Part shown: one piece after another, positions 37,274-50,054 of the stretch | How positions within the stretch are numbered: position 1 is the stretch's first letter | Layout: every line of letters starts with the position of its first letter | Source of the DNA: Rhizophagus irregularis | Taxonomy: Eukaryota > Glomeromycota > Glomeromycetes > Glomerales > Glomeraceae | Reading direction: 5' to 3' | Length of the DNA stretch: 64,000 nucleotides | NCBI RefSeq assembly: GCF_026210795.1 | Contig: NC_089445.1 | Coordinates: 2,480,001-2,544,000 of the forward strand | The notes under the pieces: generated by a model | Told to the model about the DNA's origin: nothing | The model's input: the letters and a program-made list of their open reading frames with translations, nothing else | The model's database searches: none | Program-made: the position numbers and the translations under genes

Positions 37274-37474
37274 GTAGCAGTTGATGAGATTAAAGAGTTT
37301 TAGATTGAGTATCAAACTGAATTTTTGTATCAAGATCCAACTGGAATTCTTGAGAATATTTATCAACATGAAACATTTGAAATTTTTATCAATTTAAAAG
37401 CTCCTTTATTAGAGTTATTATTAAAAGGAGAAAACTTGATTATGAGTGAAGTTGAAGGAAAAATTCCCCGTTGA
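37274..37474 (+). pseudogene. BTB/BACK-domain protein fragment
   Basis: One frame reads VAVDEIKEF, TAG at 37301-37303, then IEYQTEFLYQDPTGILENIY, QHETFEIFINLKAPLLELLL and KGENLIM, ending in TGA at 37472-37474. The QDPTGILENIYQHE and INLKAPLLELLLK stretches recall the BACK region of the BTB/POZ (BTB-kelch, BTB-TLDc) proteins that are greatly expanded in Glomeromycotina. That link is from memory. The central part expected between these segments is deleted, so this is a small relic dropped into the flank of ABCG copy E. Confidence 0.6.
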
Positions 37475-37504
37475 ATATCACCCAATTACGAGGCTTTCTT
37501 ACAT

Positions 37505-37880
37505 AATTAGGGTTAGATCGGTCCTAGCAAAGACCGGTCCTGCGTCGGTCTTGGGACCAGTTTTCCCGGTCTTCGGTCCAAGATCTGAGGACCGATCCGT
37601 ACCGGGGACCGATCAATATGATTAATATCCAATAAAAAATGAGCTAAATTTTTATTCTCTCATCTATTTCTAGGGCTCTGATTGGTTCGGTTCGTATGGT
37701 TTTTGCCAAAATCGAAACCGAGGACCCAAAATATACATAAAAAGGTAAGGTGTACAATCAGAAAAAAAAAATCATGAAAATCTTTCCTTATATAGTTGAT
37801 TCCTGGTTACCTTTTTTGGGTGCTGACCGAAATTATCATAATTCCGGCCCTGAAAAAATGTGTACAGCCGCCAACCTTAC
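37505..37880. repeat. GGTCC/GGACC-word repeat, empty-site copy
   Basis: It opens with GATCGGTCCTAGCAAAGACC and continues with many GGTCTT, GGACCG and ACCGGGG words. The same block recurs at about 42440-42960. In this copy the site where the 42508-42620 element sits is unoccupied (GTTTTCCCGGTCTTCGG). Confidence 0.7.
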
Positions 37881-38225
37881 CTCGCTTCAATTGGGACGAT
37901 ATCATTACTTGTTTGGTTTTTAGAAAAAAAATAACACCATATGTAATCCCATAAAAAAAAATTGCTTTATGCATCAAGTAAACGATTTCTATATATCAAA
38001 TGTATAATTTATTGTGATTATATAAATTTACTTCTAGGTTAAAAAGTAATTTCATGAATGAAATAAAGGCCGAAGACTTGATTGTAGCGATACAGGTGAA
38101 TGTGCTTCAGGTATCTGACTTATGTCAATTATCACCTGACGCAAATTGATACCTGAGGCACAGCATATATGATTCAATTATAAAAGTAGAGTATTCTATT
38201 ATAATAACTATTATTATTCTTCTTC

Positions 38226-40956
38226 TTATTCTCTCCTACTGTTTTTACGTAATGAATAATAAGCAAGAACACGCACTACGAAACACAAACCTAATAATAC
38301 TATTAGGTTAGCATACCAAGGTAAATCATTTAATCCTTGATTCTCTATTATAGAAATACCGGGAATACTTGACATTGGAGAATTATCTCCTGCGTTACAC
38401 TTACTTAATTCTCCAGCAAGTAATTCTCCTGGTCTAGCACATCTAAATTGAGCTTTCGGTGAATCTAATTGAATTTGCATAAGCAAAGAATACGAGTATT
38501 TTAGGAATGACTATTAATAGAGATAGAAAATTGTTAATATTATTGGTTTAAAAACAAAATTCAGATTTATCGTAACTACTTACAAGATATTTTAACCAAG
38601 TTAAGCCAGTTGGTAAATGTTTTATATAAAATCCACCTAATAACATAGTTATAATCAAAAATATCAAACTGATAGCTATATTCGATAGGAAAAAAAATCC
38701 AATTAATTAAATATATATTACAAAATTATAAGATCAATATATTTAAAATAATACTTACATATACTTTTTTGTACGTCCAATATAGTGGCACCAAAAAAAT
38801 AAGCGAAACTCTGAGAAGTTAATACACCAAGTAAAACTACTATTAAATAAGCTACAAATCTACCAAAATCTGGTAATAAATTTGTTGCCCAATATACTGG
38901 GATAGTAAATAATATAGGATTAAATAAGACTAAAGGTAATTCGGCGATTTGTTTGGATAAGTAATATGATAGTAAACGATAAGTTCGTGATTGACGTTCT
39001 TTCATTAACATGTCTAATTCCAACGGGAAAGATAATACTGATTCACTCATTACATAGAATGTCCAATTCGTACAACCGAAGAAAATCTATTATAAAAAAT
39101 AAATAGAAATTTAGAATAAATGATGTTAAAAAAAAAAGAATTTATATCATCGATACTCACATTTGAAACACGATCATCTATATTAGGTTCAGCGAAAGGA
39201 ATTTGAAACCAAATTATGATAGTAGATATAGTCATTGTAATGGCTAGAGATATACTAAGTCTTGATAAGATAATTTTTCTACTTTGTTTAAAGTTTCTTT
39301 CGGTAAGAATCGAGAGTTGTTGCAAAAATGTAGCTTCCCAATGACGTTCACTTGTAACCGGTGCATTTAATTTGGATTGATCATCAGCACGCGTTCTACG
39401 AGAATATCTTTCGACTACTTGTTTTCCAGTTGGATCATCACGAGTTTTATGTGTATATGCATTTATTAATTTTTGCTTGATTGTATTATCGTTTAAAAGT
39501 TCCACTATAATGAAAAGAAATACGTTATAATGTTGCATATATTTATTTAAATTTTATAATATAAATATTTATAATAAAAAATAATACATACATGCATAAT
39601 TAGCAAGATTAAAATTAAAATTAGGGGGACATTTATATCCTTGATCAGCAAGGTAATCCACTAAACCAGCTCTTTCACCAAAATAGACCATATGTCCATC
39701 AGCCATTACCATTAATTTATCGAAAGTTTCAAATACCTCAGATGAAGGTTGGTGGACAACCATAATAATGGTTTTCTTTTGCTTAACAGCGAATTCTTTA
39801 AGAATTTTTGTAATCTCAAGAGCCAATGAAGAATCTGTTAATGAAATTAGAGTAAGAAATTAATAAAAAAAACGAAGCGAATATTTCGAATATTTCAGTA
39901 ATTATCTTTTGATTACTCACCCAAACCGGATGTTGGTTCGTCTAGTAAAATGACACTTGAATCTGTTAACAGCTCAGATGCAATATTGGCTCGTTTTCTT
40001 TCTCCTCCCGATACACCACGAGTCATATAGTCTCCTATTATCGTATTGGCACATTTCGTCAAATTTAATATTTCCATAATATTTTCAACTTGTTTTAATT
40101 TATCACGTCGTGGCACTTCACGTGGAAGACGTAATCGAGCCTATTAAATTTGTAAATAAAAAAATTTAATCCAAATATATAAAAAAAAAGTATCAACATA
40201 AGTAAAGAACGTGGCGCAGCATTTCAGTTTTGCACGTTACTTACAGTGTAACTGAGAGTTTCCTTTACGGTTAAATGAGAGAAAAAGATTGCATCTTGAG
40301 TACAATAAGCAACAAATCTCTTTGAATTTTTCGTTATTTTATGACCATTTAGAGTTATAGTTCCTTCAACTCCCTTACTTCCAACGCGATCGCCAAGAAT
40401 ATTTAACAAAGTGGTTTTACCACAACCAGAAGGTCCTATGATCGCGAGAACCTCACCTTTTAAATTATTTTTAAATTAAATAAGATTATTATTTTTTTAA
40501 AAAATATATATACACAAAATTCATAAATTAGTTACCTGGATTAGCACAACCATGAATATTTTCTATTATTTTTCGTACATGATTACCAGATTCTAATTTA
40601 GAATCAGAATTTCTAATTTTATCCCACCAGGATACATTATTTTCTTCAGATATAGAATAACTTATTCCATGCCATTCTACGCAAGCAGGTTTTTCCGCGG
40701 ATATTGATCCTTGTTCAGTACTCTGTATTAATTCTGTTCGTTTTTTTGCTGATCTTTCTAATGGATCATCAATATCTTCGAATTTTGTCTAAAAAAAAAA
40801 GAAAAAAGAAAGGATTATCGATTTAATTATTTTATTTATTTGTTTTTTTTTACGTACTACATCTATATTCATTGAGTTATCATTAAAAAAAAGGACAATA
40901 AATACCGATGTTTTTTCAGAATCGACTTCAGTCGGATCGTATTTAATTTGTTCCAT
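38226..40956 (-). CDS. ABCG half-transporter, copy E
   Basis: 9 exons: 40906-40956, 40536-40788, 40245-40456, 39921-40140, 39592-39834, 39161-39504, 38759-39086, 38584-38675, 38226-38510. This totals 2028 nt, or 675 aa, all in phase. It has Walker [27 protein letters not shown](D), HQPSS, and a transmembrane region with the same six hydrophobic segments. It is nearest to copy D. Small in-frame differences are one extra Lys codon in exon 2 and an NFNFN expansion in exon 5. Copies D and E probably arose by tandem duplication that included upstream sequence to about 41600. Appears functional. Confidence 0.87.
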
Positions 40957-42439
40957 TGGAATTTTTTTTGAACGATTTTTTTTTTTTAATTAGAGGAAAG
41001 TTTTTATTTTTTCGATGAGACAGAATAGTAGAGATATAGTCTCATTAAAATAGGTCAATCTGCTATTCAGGGAAAATATTATGGAATAAAAAAAAAATAA
41101 AATAAAATGCAAATCAGTATAATTAATATAAAAAAAATTGCGAAGGAATTGAATAAAGTTTATTTGTAGTAAGTGGAAAATAGTTTTACAAGTAAATTTA
41201 AATTAATTATACAACAAATAATGAACAATTAATGAACTTTAGGAGAAAATATTGTAAAAAAAAAATGAAATTTGTTAATGGCGTCATTAAAAAAGTTCAA
41301 GCCCACTTAAGCCACAACTTTGAAACATAAGTGATTTTATCTGATTTTATTTATTTTTTTTGATTCTCGTAATATATGAGTAATATAATGCATGTTAATA
41401 TTCTGTGTAAAAAAGAAAATTCTTTTCACAATGATGCTAAATTTGAATAAAATAATATTTTAGATTTACATTACACTTTCCATATAATAAATAGTTATTG
41501 GATGAGGAGTAGCCAGCATAGCAGACATGCTTATATCACCTTGCCAATCATTTACCAATCATTTAATTCCGGATTTTAAAAACTTAATTGAACAGCCACA
41601 AATAATTTTAAAATAACTTTGCAGAAACTTTTAAAATCGAAACCACATCGTGACCAAGTCGAAATTATGTCATAAACCTTATAACCAAGGTTTGGTCACG
41701 ATATGGTCTCACATCGTTACTATAAGTTCAAGTCAAATCGTATGTATAAAGTTGATGCATATTAAGGAGATCGACACCTGATTTAACTAGGTCGTACAAA
41801 AATAGTATCGAGATTAGTAAAGTTATGTTAAATCCATATTAACGTTATATTTAATGTATAGTAAAGTTATATTTAATGTATATTTAACAAGTTATATTTA
41901 CTGTATCGTAAAATTGTATTCAATATATATTAAAGTTACATTAAATGTATATTAAATTTATATTTTCAATGTCGCAAATAAATCGTAAAGTGTTCTATAA
42001 ACTTTAATTAAGAAATATTAAAGTATTCTATTCTAAATCTAATCGTACTCAAATCCATTATTATTCTAATCTATAAATAAAATTATTCTATTAATATAAA
42101 TATAAAATGTTATTAACTCTATGAATAATATTCAAAGTTCAAAATTGTCTTGATTTGCAATAAATATTCAATTCAAAACTTGGGATTCCTGTAGAAGCTG
42201 TTTCCCTACTAAATAAATAAATTAATCAAAGTTATTAAAACGTTTTTTAAAAGAAAGTTTTTGAAGGTGTTTCAAAAACTTACTTCCAGGCTTCAGGGTT
42301 CTCAGAGCCAGTGTCTACATAATTATTAGTTAACATTTCGTTAAAATAAAAACTTAGAACAAGCCATCTGAAACCTAAAGAAAGAAAATAAATGAATGTT
42401 AGCTGTTATGAATGAAGTTGAAGGAAAAATTCCCACATA
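40957..42439. other. Upstream flank of copy E, with small repeats
   Basis: The first 650 bp are shared with the upstream region of copy D. An inverted repeat lies at about 41641-41713 (CCACATCGTGACCAA / TTGGTCACGATATGG). A degenerate tandem repeat of about 26-bp units (AAAGTTATATTTAATGTATA) covers about 41815-41965. No gene seen. Confidence 0.55.
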
Positions 42440-42960
42440 ATTAGGGTTGGATCGGTCCTAGCGAAGACCGGTCCTGCGTCGGTCTTGGGACCAGTCTTCA
42501 CGGTCTTGCAAAAGTATCATTCTTGATAGACATGAGGTATTATTCTTGATAGACTTTACTATAAAATATATTATGCATATCAAGATTCTCCTGCATATCT
42601 ATCAAGAATGATATTTTTTCCACGGTCTTCGGTCCAAGATCTGAGGACCGATCCGTACCGGGGACCGATCAATATGATTAATATCCAATAAAAATGAGCT
42701 AAATTTTTATGCTCATCTATTTCTTGGGCTCCGATTGGTTCGGTTCGGTACGGTTTTTGCCAAAGCCGAAACCGAGGACCCAAAATATACATAAAAAGGT
42801 AAGGTTCAAATTTGCTTACAATCAGGAAAAAAAAATCATGAAAATCTTTCCTTATATAGTTGATTCCTGGTGAAAAGTATTACCTTTTTTGGGTGCTGAC
42901 CGAAATTATCATAATTCCGTCCCTGAAAAAATATGTACAGCCGCCAACCTTTATACCTCG
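42440..42960. repeat. GGTCC/GGACC-word repeat, occupied copy
   Basis: Second copy of the block at 37505-37880, in the 3' flank of ABCG copy F. It carries the 113-bp insertion described separately and a further stretch shared with 37740-37880. Confidence 0.65.
42508..42620. mobile_element. 113-bp MITE with 9-bp target duplication
   Basis: Flanked by direct repeats CACGGTCTT (42499-42507 and 42621-42629). The ends form imperfect inverted repeats: GTATCATTCTTGATAGACAT on the left and ATCTATCAAGAATGATAT on the right. The paralogous locus at about 37575 lacks it. A duplication of 8-9 bp suggests a hAT-like or Mutator-like element rather than Tc1/mariner. Confidence 0.8.
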
Positions 42961-43285
42961 CTTCAATTGGGATGATATCATAACTAGAATGGTTTTTGGA
43001 AAAAAAAATAACACCATATGCAATCCTGTAAAAAAAAAAATTTGCTTTATGTATCAAGTAAATGATTCTATATATCAAATGTATAATTTATTGTGATTAT
43101 ATAAATTTACTTCTAGGTTAAAAAGTAATTTCATGAATAAAATCAAGGAAGACTTGATTGTAGCGATACAGGTGAATGTGCTTCAAGTATCTGACTTATG
43201 TCAATTATCACCTGACACCTGAGGCACAGCATATATGATTCAATTATACAAGTAGAGTATTCTATTATTATAACTATTATTATTA

Positions 43286-46049
43286 TTATTCTTTGTTTCT
43301 CCTACTGTTTTTACGTAATGAATAATAAGCAAGAACACGCACTACAATACAGAAACCTAATAATACCATTAGGTTAGCATACCAAGGTAAATCATTTAAT
43401 CCTAGATTCTCTATTATAGAAATACCGGGAATACTTGACATTGGAACATCATCTCCTACACACATACTTAATTCGCCGGCAGGTAATTCTTCCGGTCTAG
43501 CACATCTAAATTGAGCTTTCGGTGAATCAAATTGAATTTGCAAAAGCAAAGAATACGAGTATTTTACGTATGACTATTAATAGAGATAGAAAATTGTTAA
43601 TATTATTGGTTTGAAAAAAAAATCTTACTAATAATATGATTAGTTACAAGATATTTAACCAAGTTAAGCCAGTTGGTAAATGTCTTATATAAAATCCACC
43701 TAATAACATAGTTGCAAGCATAAATACCAAACTAACAGCTTTATTCGATAGGAAAAAAATTCAATTAATTAAATATACTGTATATTACAAAATTATAAGA
43801 TTAAAATGTTTAAAATAATACTTACTTATACTTTTTTGTACGTTCAATATAGTGGCACCAAATAAATAACCGAAACTCTGGGAAGTTAATGCACTAAGTA
43901 AAACTACTACTAAATAAGCTACAAATCTACCAAAATCTGGTAATAAATTTGTTGCCCAATATACTGGAATAGTAAATAATGCAGGATTAAATAAGACTAA
44001 AGGTAATTCGGCGATTTGTTTGGATAAATAATATGATAGTAAACGATAAGATCGTGATTGACGTTCTTTCGATAACATGACTAAATCCAACGGGAAAGAT
44101 GATACTGATCCACTCAATACATAGAATGACCAAACTACACTACCGAAGAAAATCTATAATAAAAAATAAATAGAAATTTAGAATACCGGTAAATAAAGTT
44201 AAAAAAAAAAAGAAGAATTTATATCATCGATACTCACACTTCCAATACGATCATTGATATTAGTTTCAGAGAAAGGAATTTGAAGCCAAATTAAGATACA
44301 AAATATAGTCAAAGCAATGGTTTGAGATATATTAACTTTTGATAAGCTAATTTTTATATTTTGTTTAAAGGTTCTTTCGGTAAGAATCGAGAATTGTTGC
44401 AAAAATGTAGCTTCCCAACGACGTTCACTTGTAACCGGTGCATTTAATATGGTATTATTTAATTGATTATCAGCACGCGTTCTACGAGAATACTTTTCGA
44501 ATATTTGTTTTCCAGTTGGATCATCACGAGTTTTATGTGTATATGCATTTATTAATTTTTGCTTGATTGTATTATCGTTCAAAAGTTCCACTATAATGAA
44601 AAGAAAAACGTTATAATGTTGCATATATTTATTTGAATTTTAAAATATAAATTTTGTAATAAAAAATAATACATACATATATAATCAGCGGGATTAAAAT
44701 TAGGGTGACATTTATATCCTTGATCAGCAAGGTATTTCACTACACCAGCTCTTTCACCAAAATAGACCATATGTCCATCAGCCATTAACATTAATTTATC
44801 GAAAGATTCAAATACTTGAGATGAAGGTTGATGGATAACCATAATAATGGGTTTCCTTTGCTTAACAGCGAATTCTTTAAGAATTTTTGTAAGCTCAAGA
44901 GCCAATGAAGAATCTGATAATAAAAGAGTAAGAAATTAATAAAAAAAAACGAAGCGAATATTTCGAATATTTCAAAATTATCTTTTGATTATTCACCCAA
45001 ACCGGATGTTGGTTCGTCTAGTAAAATAACACTTGGATCTGTTAACAGCTCAGATGCAATATTGGCTCGTTTTCTTTCTCCTCCCGATACACCACGAGTC
45101 ATATGGTCTCCTATTATCGTATTGGCACATTTCGTCAAATTTAATAATGCCATAGTATTTTCAACTTGTTTTAATTTATCACGTCGTGACATTTCACGTG
45201 GAAGACGTAATCGAGCCTATTAAATTTGTAAATAAAAAAATTTAATTCAAATATATAAAAAAAAAGTATTGACATGGAAGTAAAGAACGATGGCGCAGCA
45301 TTTCTTACTTACAGTGTAACTGAGAGTTTCCTTTACGGTTAAATGAGGGAAAAAGATATCATCTTGAGTACAATAAGCAACAAATCTCTTTGAATTTTTT
45401 GTTATTTTATGACCATTTAGAGTTATAGTTCCTTGAACTCCTTTACTTCCAACGCGATTGCCAAGAAGATTTAACAAAGTGGTTTTACCACAACCAGAAG
45501 GTCCCATGATCGCGAGAACCTCACCTTTTAAATTTATTTTTAAATGAAATAAGATTATTATTTTTTTAAAAATATACATGTACAAAATTCATAAATTATT
45601 TACCTGGATTAGCACAACCATGAATATTTTCTATTATTTTTCGTACATGCTTACCGGATTCTAATTTCAGTTAGAATCAGAATTTTTAATTTTATTCCAC
45701 CAGGATACATTATTTTCTTCAGATATAGAATAATTTATTCCATGCCATTCTACGTAAGCAGGATTCTTCGCGGATGTTGATCCTTTTTCAGTACTCTGTA
45801 TTAATTCTGTTCGTTTTGCTGATCTTTCTAATTGAATTGAGAGATCATTAATATCATCACTTCCTTCGAATTTTGTCTAAAAAAAAAGAAGAAAGGATTA
45901 TCGATTTAATTATTTTATTTAATTATTTTTTTTTTTAGAAAAAAGACAATAAATACCAATGTTTTTTCATTTATGGTCGTTGACATAGAACTTGAACCAG
46001 AATCAACTTCAGTCGCAGTAACAATTTGATCGTTTTTAATTTGTTCCAT
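43286..46049 (-). pseudogene. ABCG half-transporter, copy F, two frameshifts
   Basis: All nine exon equivalents are present: 45957-46049, 45604-45876, 45313-45524, 44997-45216, 44677-44913, 44238-44590, 43826-44153, 43648-43738, 43286-43573. Two lesions break it. Exon 2 carries 5 extra bases (CAGTT on the + strand near 45668-45672) relative to every other copy, giving TGA soon after NSDSN. Exon 8 lacks one base (about 43655) in the WLKYF region, which puts exon 9 out of frame. Walker A, signature and Walker B motifs remain readable in their own exons. Either a recent pseudogene or assembly errors; two independent lesions in one copy favour a pseudogene. It groups with copy A. Confidence 0.75.
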
Positions 46050-48046
46050 TAGAAATTTTTTTTTGAACGATTTTTTTTTTAATTAGAGGGAAGTCTTTAT
46101 TTTTTTCGATGAGACAGAATAGTAGCGGTATAATCTCATTAAAATAGGACAATCTGCTATTCGGGGAAATATTATGGAATAAAAAAAAAATAGAATAAAA
46201 TAAATTTGAAATGAAAAATATCCAAAGAAAATTTTGACCCTTTTATATATATATATTTTTTTTTACATTCTGCTTTGTTAGAAAGATAATTAGTAAACAC
46301 ACGGAAAAATTCATTATCATTAACCGTAGCTCAGATTTGATTTATAATCAATATAGTAATTAATATAAGAAATGAATTGCGAAGGGATAAATAAATAAAG
46401 TTTGTTTGGAGTGAAAAAATAATTTTCAAGAAATTTTACAACAAATAAATAAACAATTGACGAACTTTAGAAGAATATATTGTAAAAAAATGCAAAATAT
46501 AGAAATTATTAATCGCGTCATTAAACCAATAAAAAAAGTTCAAGTCACTTAAGCCACAACGGTAAAACATAAGATCTTTTTTGTTCTCGTAATATACTGT
46601 ATGAGTAATATAATGCATGTTAATATTCTGAGTAAAAAAGAAAATTCTTTCTACAATGATGCTAATTTGAATAAAACAATATTTAGATTTACATCAATCA
46701 CACTTTCCATATAATGATACTTATAGTCGTAGTAAAAATAATGCTAATCCCAACAGTACACAAATTATTAAATTACGTATCATTTCTCCAAATGGCGAAA
46801 TACCACGCAAAAAATGGTCGCCTTAAAGCCGAAGATGTTAACGCTTAATATTTTTTCCAATGCTAACTTGGCTAATAACAACATCATTCATGCGATTGAA
46901 AGGAGAAATTATTTATGATAAGCTTGTTGTATTCGTCCTATATTTGAAGTATCGATGCATTATTTCAATTATCATCTTGCATACTTGTTATATACACATA
47001 TACTACATATATAAAACGGCGCTCTTCGCTCTTCCGATCCAAAGTTACATTTATGCATGTGTTGTTGTGTATGAATTAATCCTTATAATTACATATAACA
47101 AAACTTTGGCACGTTTTCGCATCATTTTTTTTAATCTTTTTTGCCCAAACTTTATCTTCGACAAATAATAATAATTGTTCTAAATTGATTATTAATTATT
47201 TTTTTCGGGTTTTTTTCGGTTGGTTTTCATTTAATTTATCCGAATGTGTAATGTGTGATACGTCTGCGCCTGATCTATTCCATATTTTCAGTTGATTATT
47301 TATTTTTTTTTTGGTTAGTTTTGAAGGTTTAGTAAATTAATTTGTTTATGAGATTTTTTAATGATTGCCATGGATTGTTGATGTGTAACAGTAACGTTAA
47401 TTCCGGTTAATGAAATTTAATCGGATATTTTTTTTTTGATAATTACTGTAACGAAAAAAAGCTTAATTTATTTTACTAATCATGTTTCAATTTCGGCTAT
47501 TCCCGGTTATACTAATTTCTCCAAAGTTCCAATTGGATTTGACGTGGAATTTGACGATTACAATGATTACAAATCAAAGATGTTGATCAATCGGAATAAC
47601 CGGCCATTCCCACCCTCTTAGGAAGATGTAATCGGCTGTCAGATCGATTACGATTTTTTTAAAATTATTTTTTTTAATAACTTTTCTTTCCAATTTTTTT
47701 AAAACTGAATTTTTTAATATATTTTTCATCCCGGTTTTTTTCTCTTTATAATAACCTATACTAATATGTTCTTTATTTATTTTTATACATATTTTTTATA
47801 TAAAATATTATTGTTATTAATTATTTCGTCTTTTTAGGCTTAAATTTAGATCGGTGATCGGGCTTTTAACGTACAATTATTTTTTATTTTCTATAATCCA
47901 TAGAAGAAATAGATTTCACCTAGGTACTCATTTACATCAACTTGCTTTCTACATAGTTAATTTTACTATAATAATATTAACTATTTACTTTAATGATCAG
48001 ATTGACGCTACAGTCCTACAGTAATCATGAATTTTTATTTTGGGTA
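46050..48046. other. Upstream flank of copy F, no gene supported
   Basis: Mostly a diverged duplicate of upstream sequence seen at copies A, C and D (for example 46690-47160 against 32840-33360, and 47395-48046 against 33490-34024). Short open frames here are not conserved between the copies. Confidence 0.5.
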
Positions 48047-48191
48047 TTACTAAATATCACCAGTGGTGGCCGGTCACCAGTAGTGAATTTATGATGTAAT
48101 GCCGGCCAGTATTGTATTAGATTTTTAATTCTGGTCAAAAGTATATCATAATGCTGGTATGGTGACCATCACCACTGGTGAACTTTAGTAA
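48047..48191. mobile_element. MITE, second copy, TA target duplication
   Basis: 145 bp, same family as 34025-34166, flanked by TA at 48045-48046 and 48192-48193. Ends TTACTAAATATCACCAGTGG and CCACTGGTGAACTTTAGTAA. Confidence 0.8.
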
Positions 48192-48197
48192 TACCCT

Positions 48198-48503
48198 TTA
48201 TTTAAATATAAACCATATGGGCGTAGTCATCATTTTCAGAAAATGTAGATTGAGTACGAAACTTGAATTATAGTGAATTACTGATAAAGCCTGTCGCACA
48301 GAATAGTCAATTAATTTTGAAACAAACCAAAATTTTAGTCTATCAATACAAGACTTTATCCAACATTCAATTGAAAAAAACTTCACGAGATATTTCAGTA
48401 AATTTTTTTCGTTTTCAGATGTACTGTTGTTGATCACCACATAAATGTTTACTTTTACTGACTCGGTAAGTGGTAAATCTCGCAGTATGAACTGCGATTC
48501 CAT
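48198..48503 (-). CDS. Hypothetical 101-aa ORF, unsupported
   Basis: An ATG-initiated frame of 101 codons, beginning MESQFILRDLPLTESVKVNI, is open just beyond the MITE at 48047-48191. The first half has a soluble, protein-like composition and the end looks less so. No motif is recognised, there is no paralogue in the window, and no intron evidence. It may be an exon or relic of an unknown gene, or chance. Confidence 0.25.
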   Translation of the reverse strand: MESQFILRDLPLTESVKVNIYVVINNSTSENEKNLLKYLVKFFSIECWIKSCIDRLKFWFVSKLIDYSVRQALSVIHYNSSFVLNLHFLKMMTTPIWFIFK

Positions 48504-49679
48504 TTTTTGGCTATATTAAAATAATTCCTTTATATAAAATAAAGCTCGATGAAATTAATATAAAAATTGCTTACAATTTAATTTTTTTCTAATATTACGT
48601 GATAAGTGGTTTAAGATCAAGAAAAATTTTATTTAAAGGGCAGGCCACTCTTGACCTTTTTTTGTTAGACAACCCTTCCTCTTCACATTTCTTATCTAGT
48701 TCAAGAACACGCTTATTCAATGATTTGTAAATTTATTACATTTTCATATTTAATCGATCACTAGTGAAAGTGGATTAATTAAATTTCGGATTTTTTAAGT
48801 CACGCGTGTAATATTTAATTTTACCACATGGGCCAAATGACTAAAGTCTTATTATCATGAATATTTTTATTTAATGGTTTTAATTATTATTTTACAATGA
48901 TTTTATCCAATTTTATTAGCATTTCTAAGAGAGCAAACCCAAGTCGGGAAAGTTTTTGACAACTCTAATTAAAATTCTTTTAGAAACGGCTGTTGAAGGT
49001 TTGAAGTTTTGTCATTGGTAGACCAAGAACTCTGAATCTTTTCAGTTGTATCAGTGAATGTTACTCTAGGTATTTCTCGCATGAAAGAAAACAATTAGCA
49101 CACCAATTTACGAAGGAAAAATATATCGAGGCTGCTGATGTTTTATAATTTGGAATAATTATGCATGGAACAATTTCACGATTACTTCAATATTATGAAT
49201 TGGGCCAAAAGTCATTGGGCCATGATGAATTTTAACCGTAAAAATTTGTGAAAGGCAAATCAGAATTTAGTATTAAGCACCTTAAAATATTCGATACTAT
49301 GCGATATAATGAGATTTCACGGAGTATCATGTAGATCTTTCCTTTTATAGATAATGTCAGTCAGAATTTGGTTTCTTTTTTAGATGCTTGCTGGCATTAT
49401 CGTAATTCCGGACCTGAAAAAATGCGTGGAGTTAATATTAATTTTTTTTGGCTGCACCTTATACTCGGGGCCTAAATTACCTGTTCTTTTTTCTGAGGTT
49501 CCTTAACGTACGCACCGTACGTATGTACATCCTACCAGAGTTTAAGAGTTATGCTCTTGCACGTGATAGCGTTAAACTTAACTCCAGCCAGTGCGTACTA
49601 CACATGATGCGTAAGTTAAGGATGCTCCTTTTTTCTAACAAGTTTTTTTAATTTTCCATTGAGTTGATGCGATTTAGTT
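48504..49679. other. Intergenic, no gene seen
   Basis: AT-rich spacer between the ABCG array and the second USP7-like gene. It includes a 121-bp inverted-repeat unit (49501-49621). Confidence 0.5.
49501..49621. repeat. Small TIR element
   Basis: It starts CCTTAACGTACGCACCGTAC and ends ATGATGCGTAAGTTAAGG. Terminal arms of about 14 bp pair with one mismatch, and a second pair (GTGCGTACTACACATGATGC) extends this imperfectly. No coding capacity. Confidence 0.6.
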
Positions 49680-50002
49680 TATTAAAAACAGTAAATCCTT
49701 GGAAATTTTTGAAAATCCATAAATTTTTAAAAATTGCTAATAACTGTTAATAGGAAGGAATGTTCTTTAAGCCCGTGAATATTTTTTTTTTGCTTGCCAA
49801 GATTAGAGTTTCAAAACGTGATGTTATTAAAGAGTTTTAAAAACTACGGTATATAAAATTAATAAAAATAATATTTTATGCAATTATTATTGATTTACGT
49901 TTACGTCGTTTACTTCTTAACGAATAAAAAACTAAAAATGCAAAATGCACATATAGTGGCACCACTGGCACCACTCTTGCTGGTTTTGTATAATAAGTAA
50001 AA

Positions 50003-50054
50003 TTAAATTGATTAAGATCTACAACTGAGGTTACTCAAGTATTATGTAAACAAA
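50003..50054 (+). promoter_or_regulatory. Conserved upstream block of USP7-like copies 2 and 3
   Basis: 52 bp identical to 58233-58284, about 130-170 bp upstream of the two start codons, in flanks that are otherwise clearly diverged. It includes GATTAAGATCTACAACTGAG and GTTACTCAAGTATTATG. Identity over this length could mark a functional promoter element or simply patchy divergence after duplication. Confidence 0.45.

Noticed and set aside
42580-42792. 70-codon minus-strand frame across the GGTCC-word repeat.
   Set aside because: It runs across a MITE boundary and repeat DNA and has no counterpart in the paralogous block at 37505-37880.
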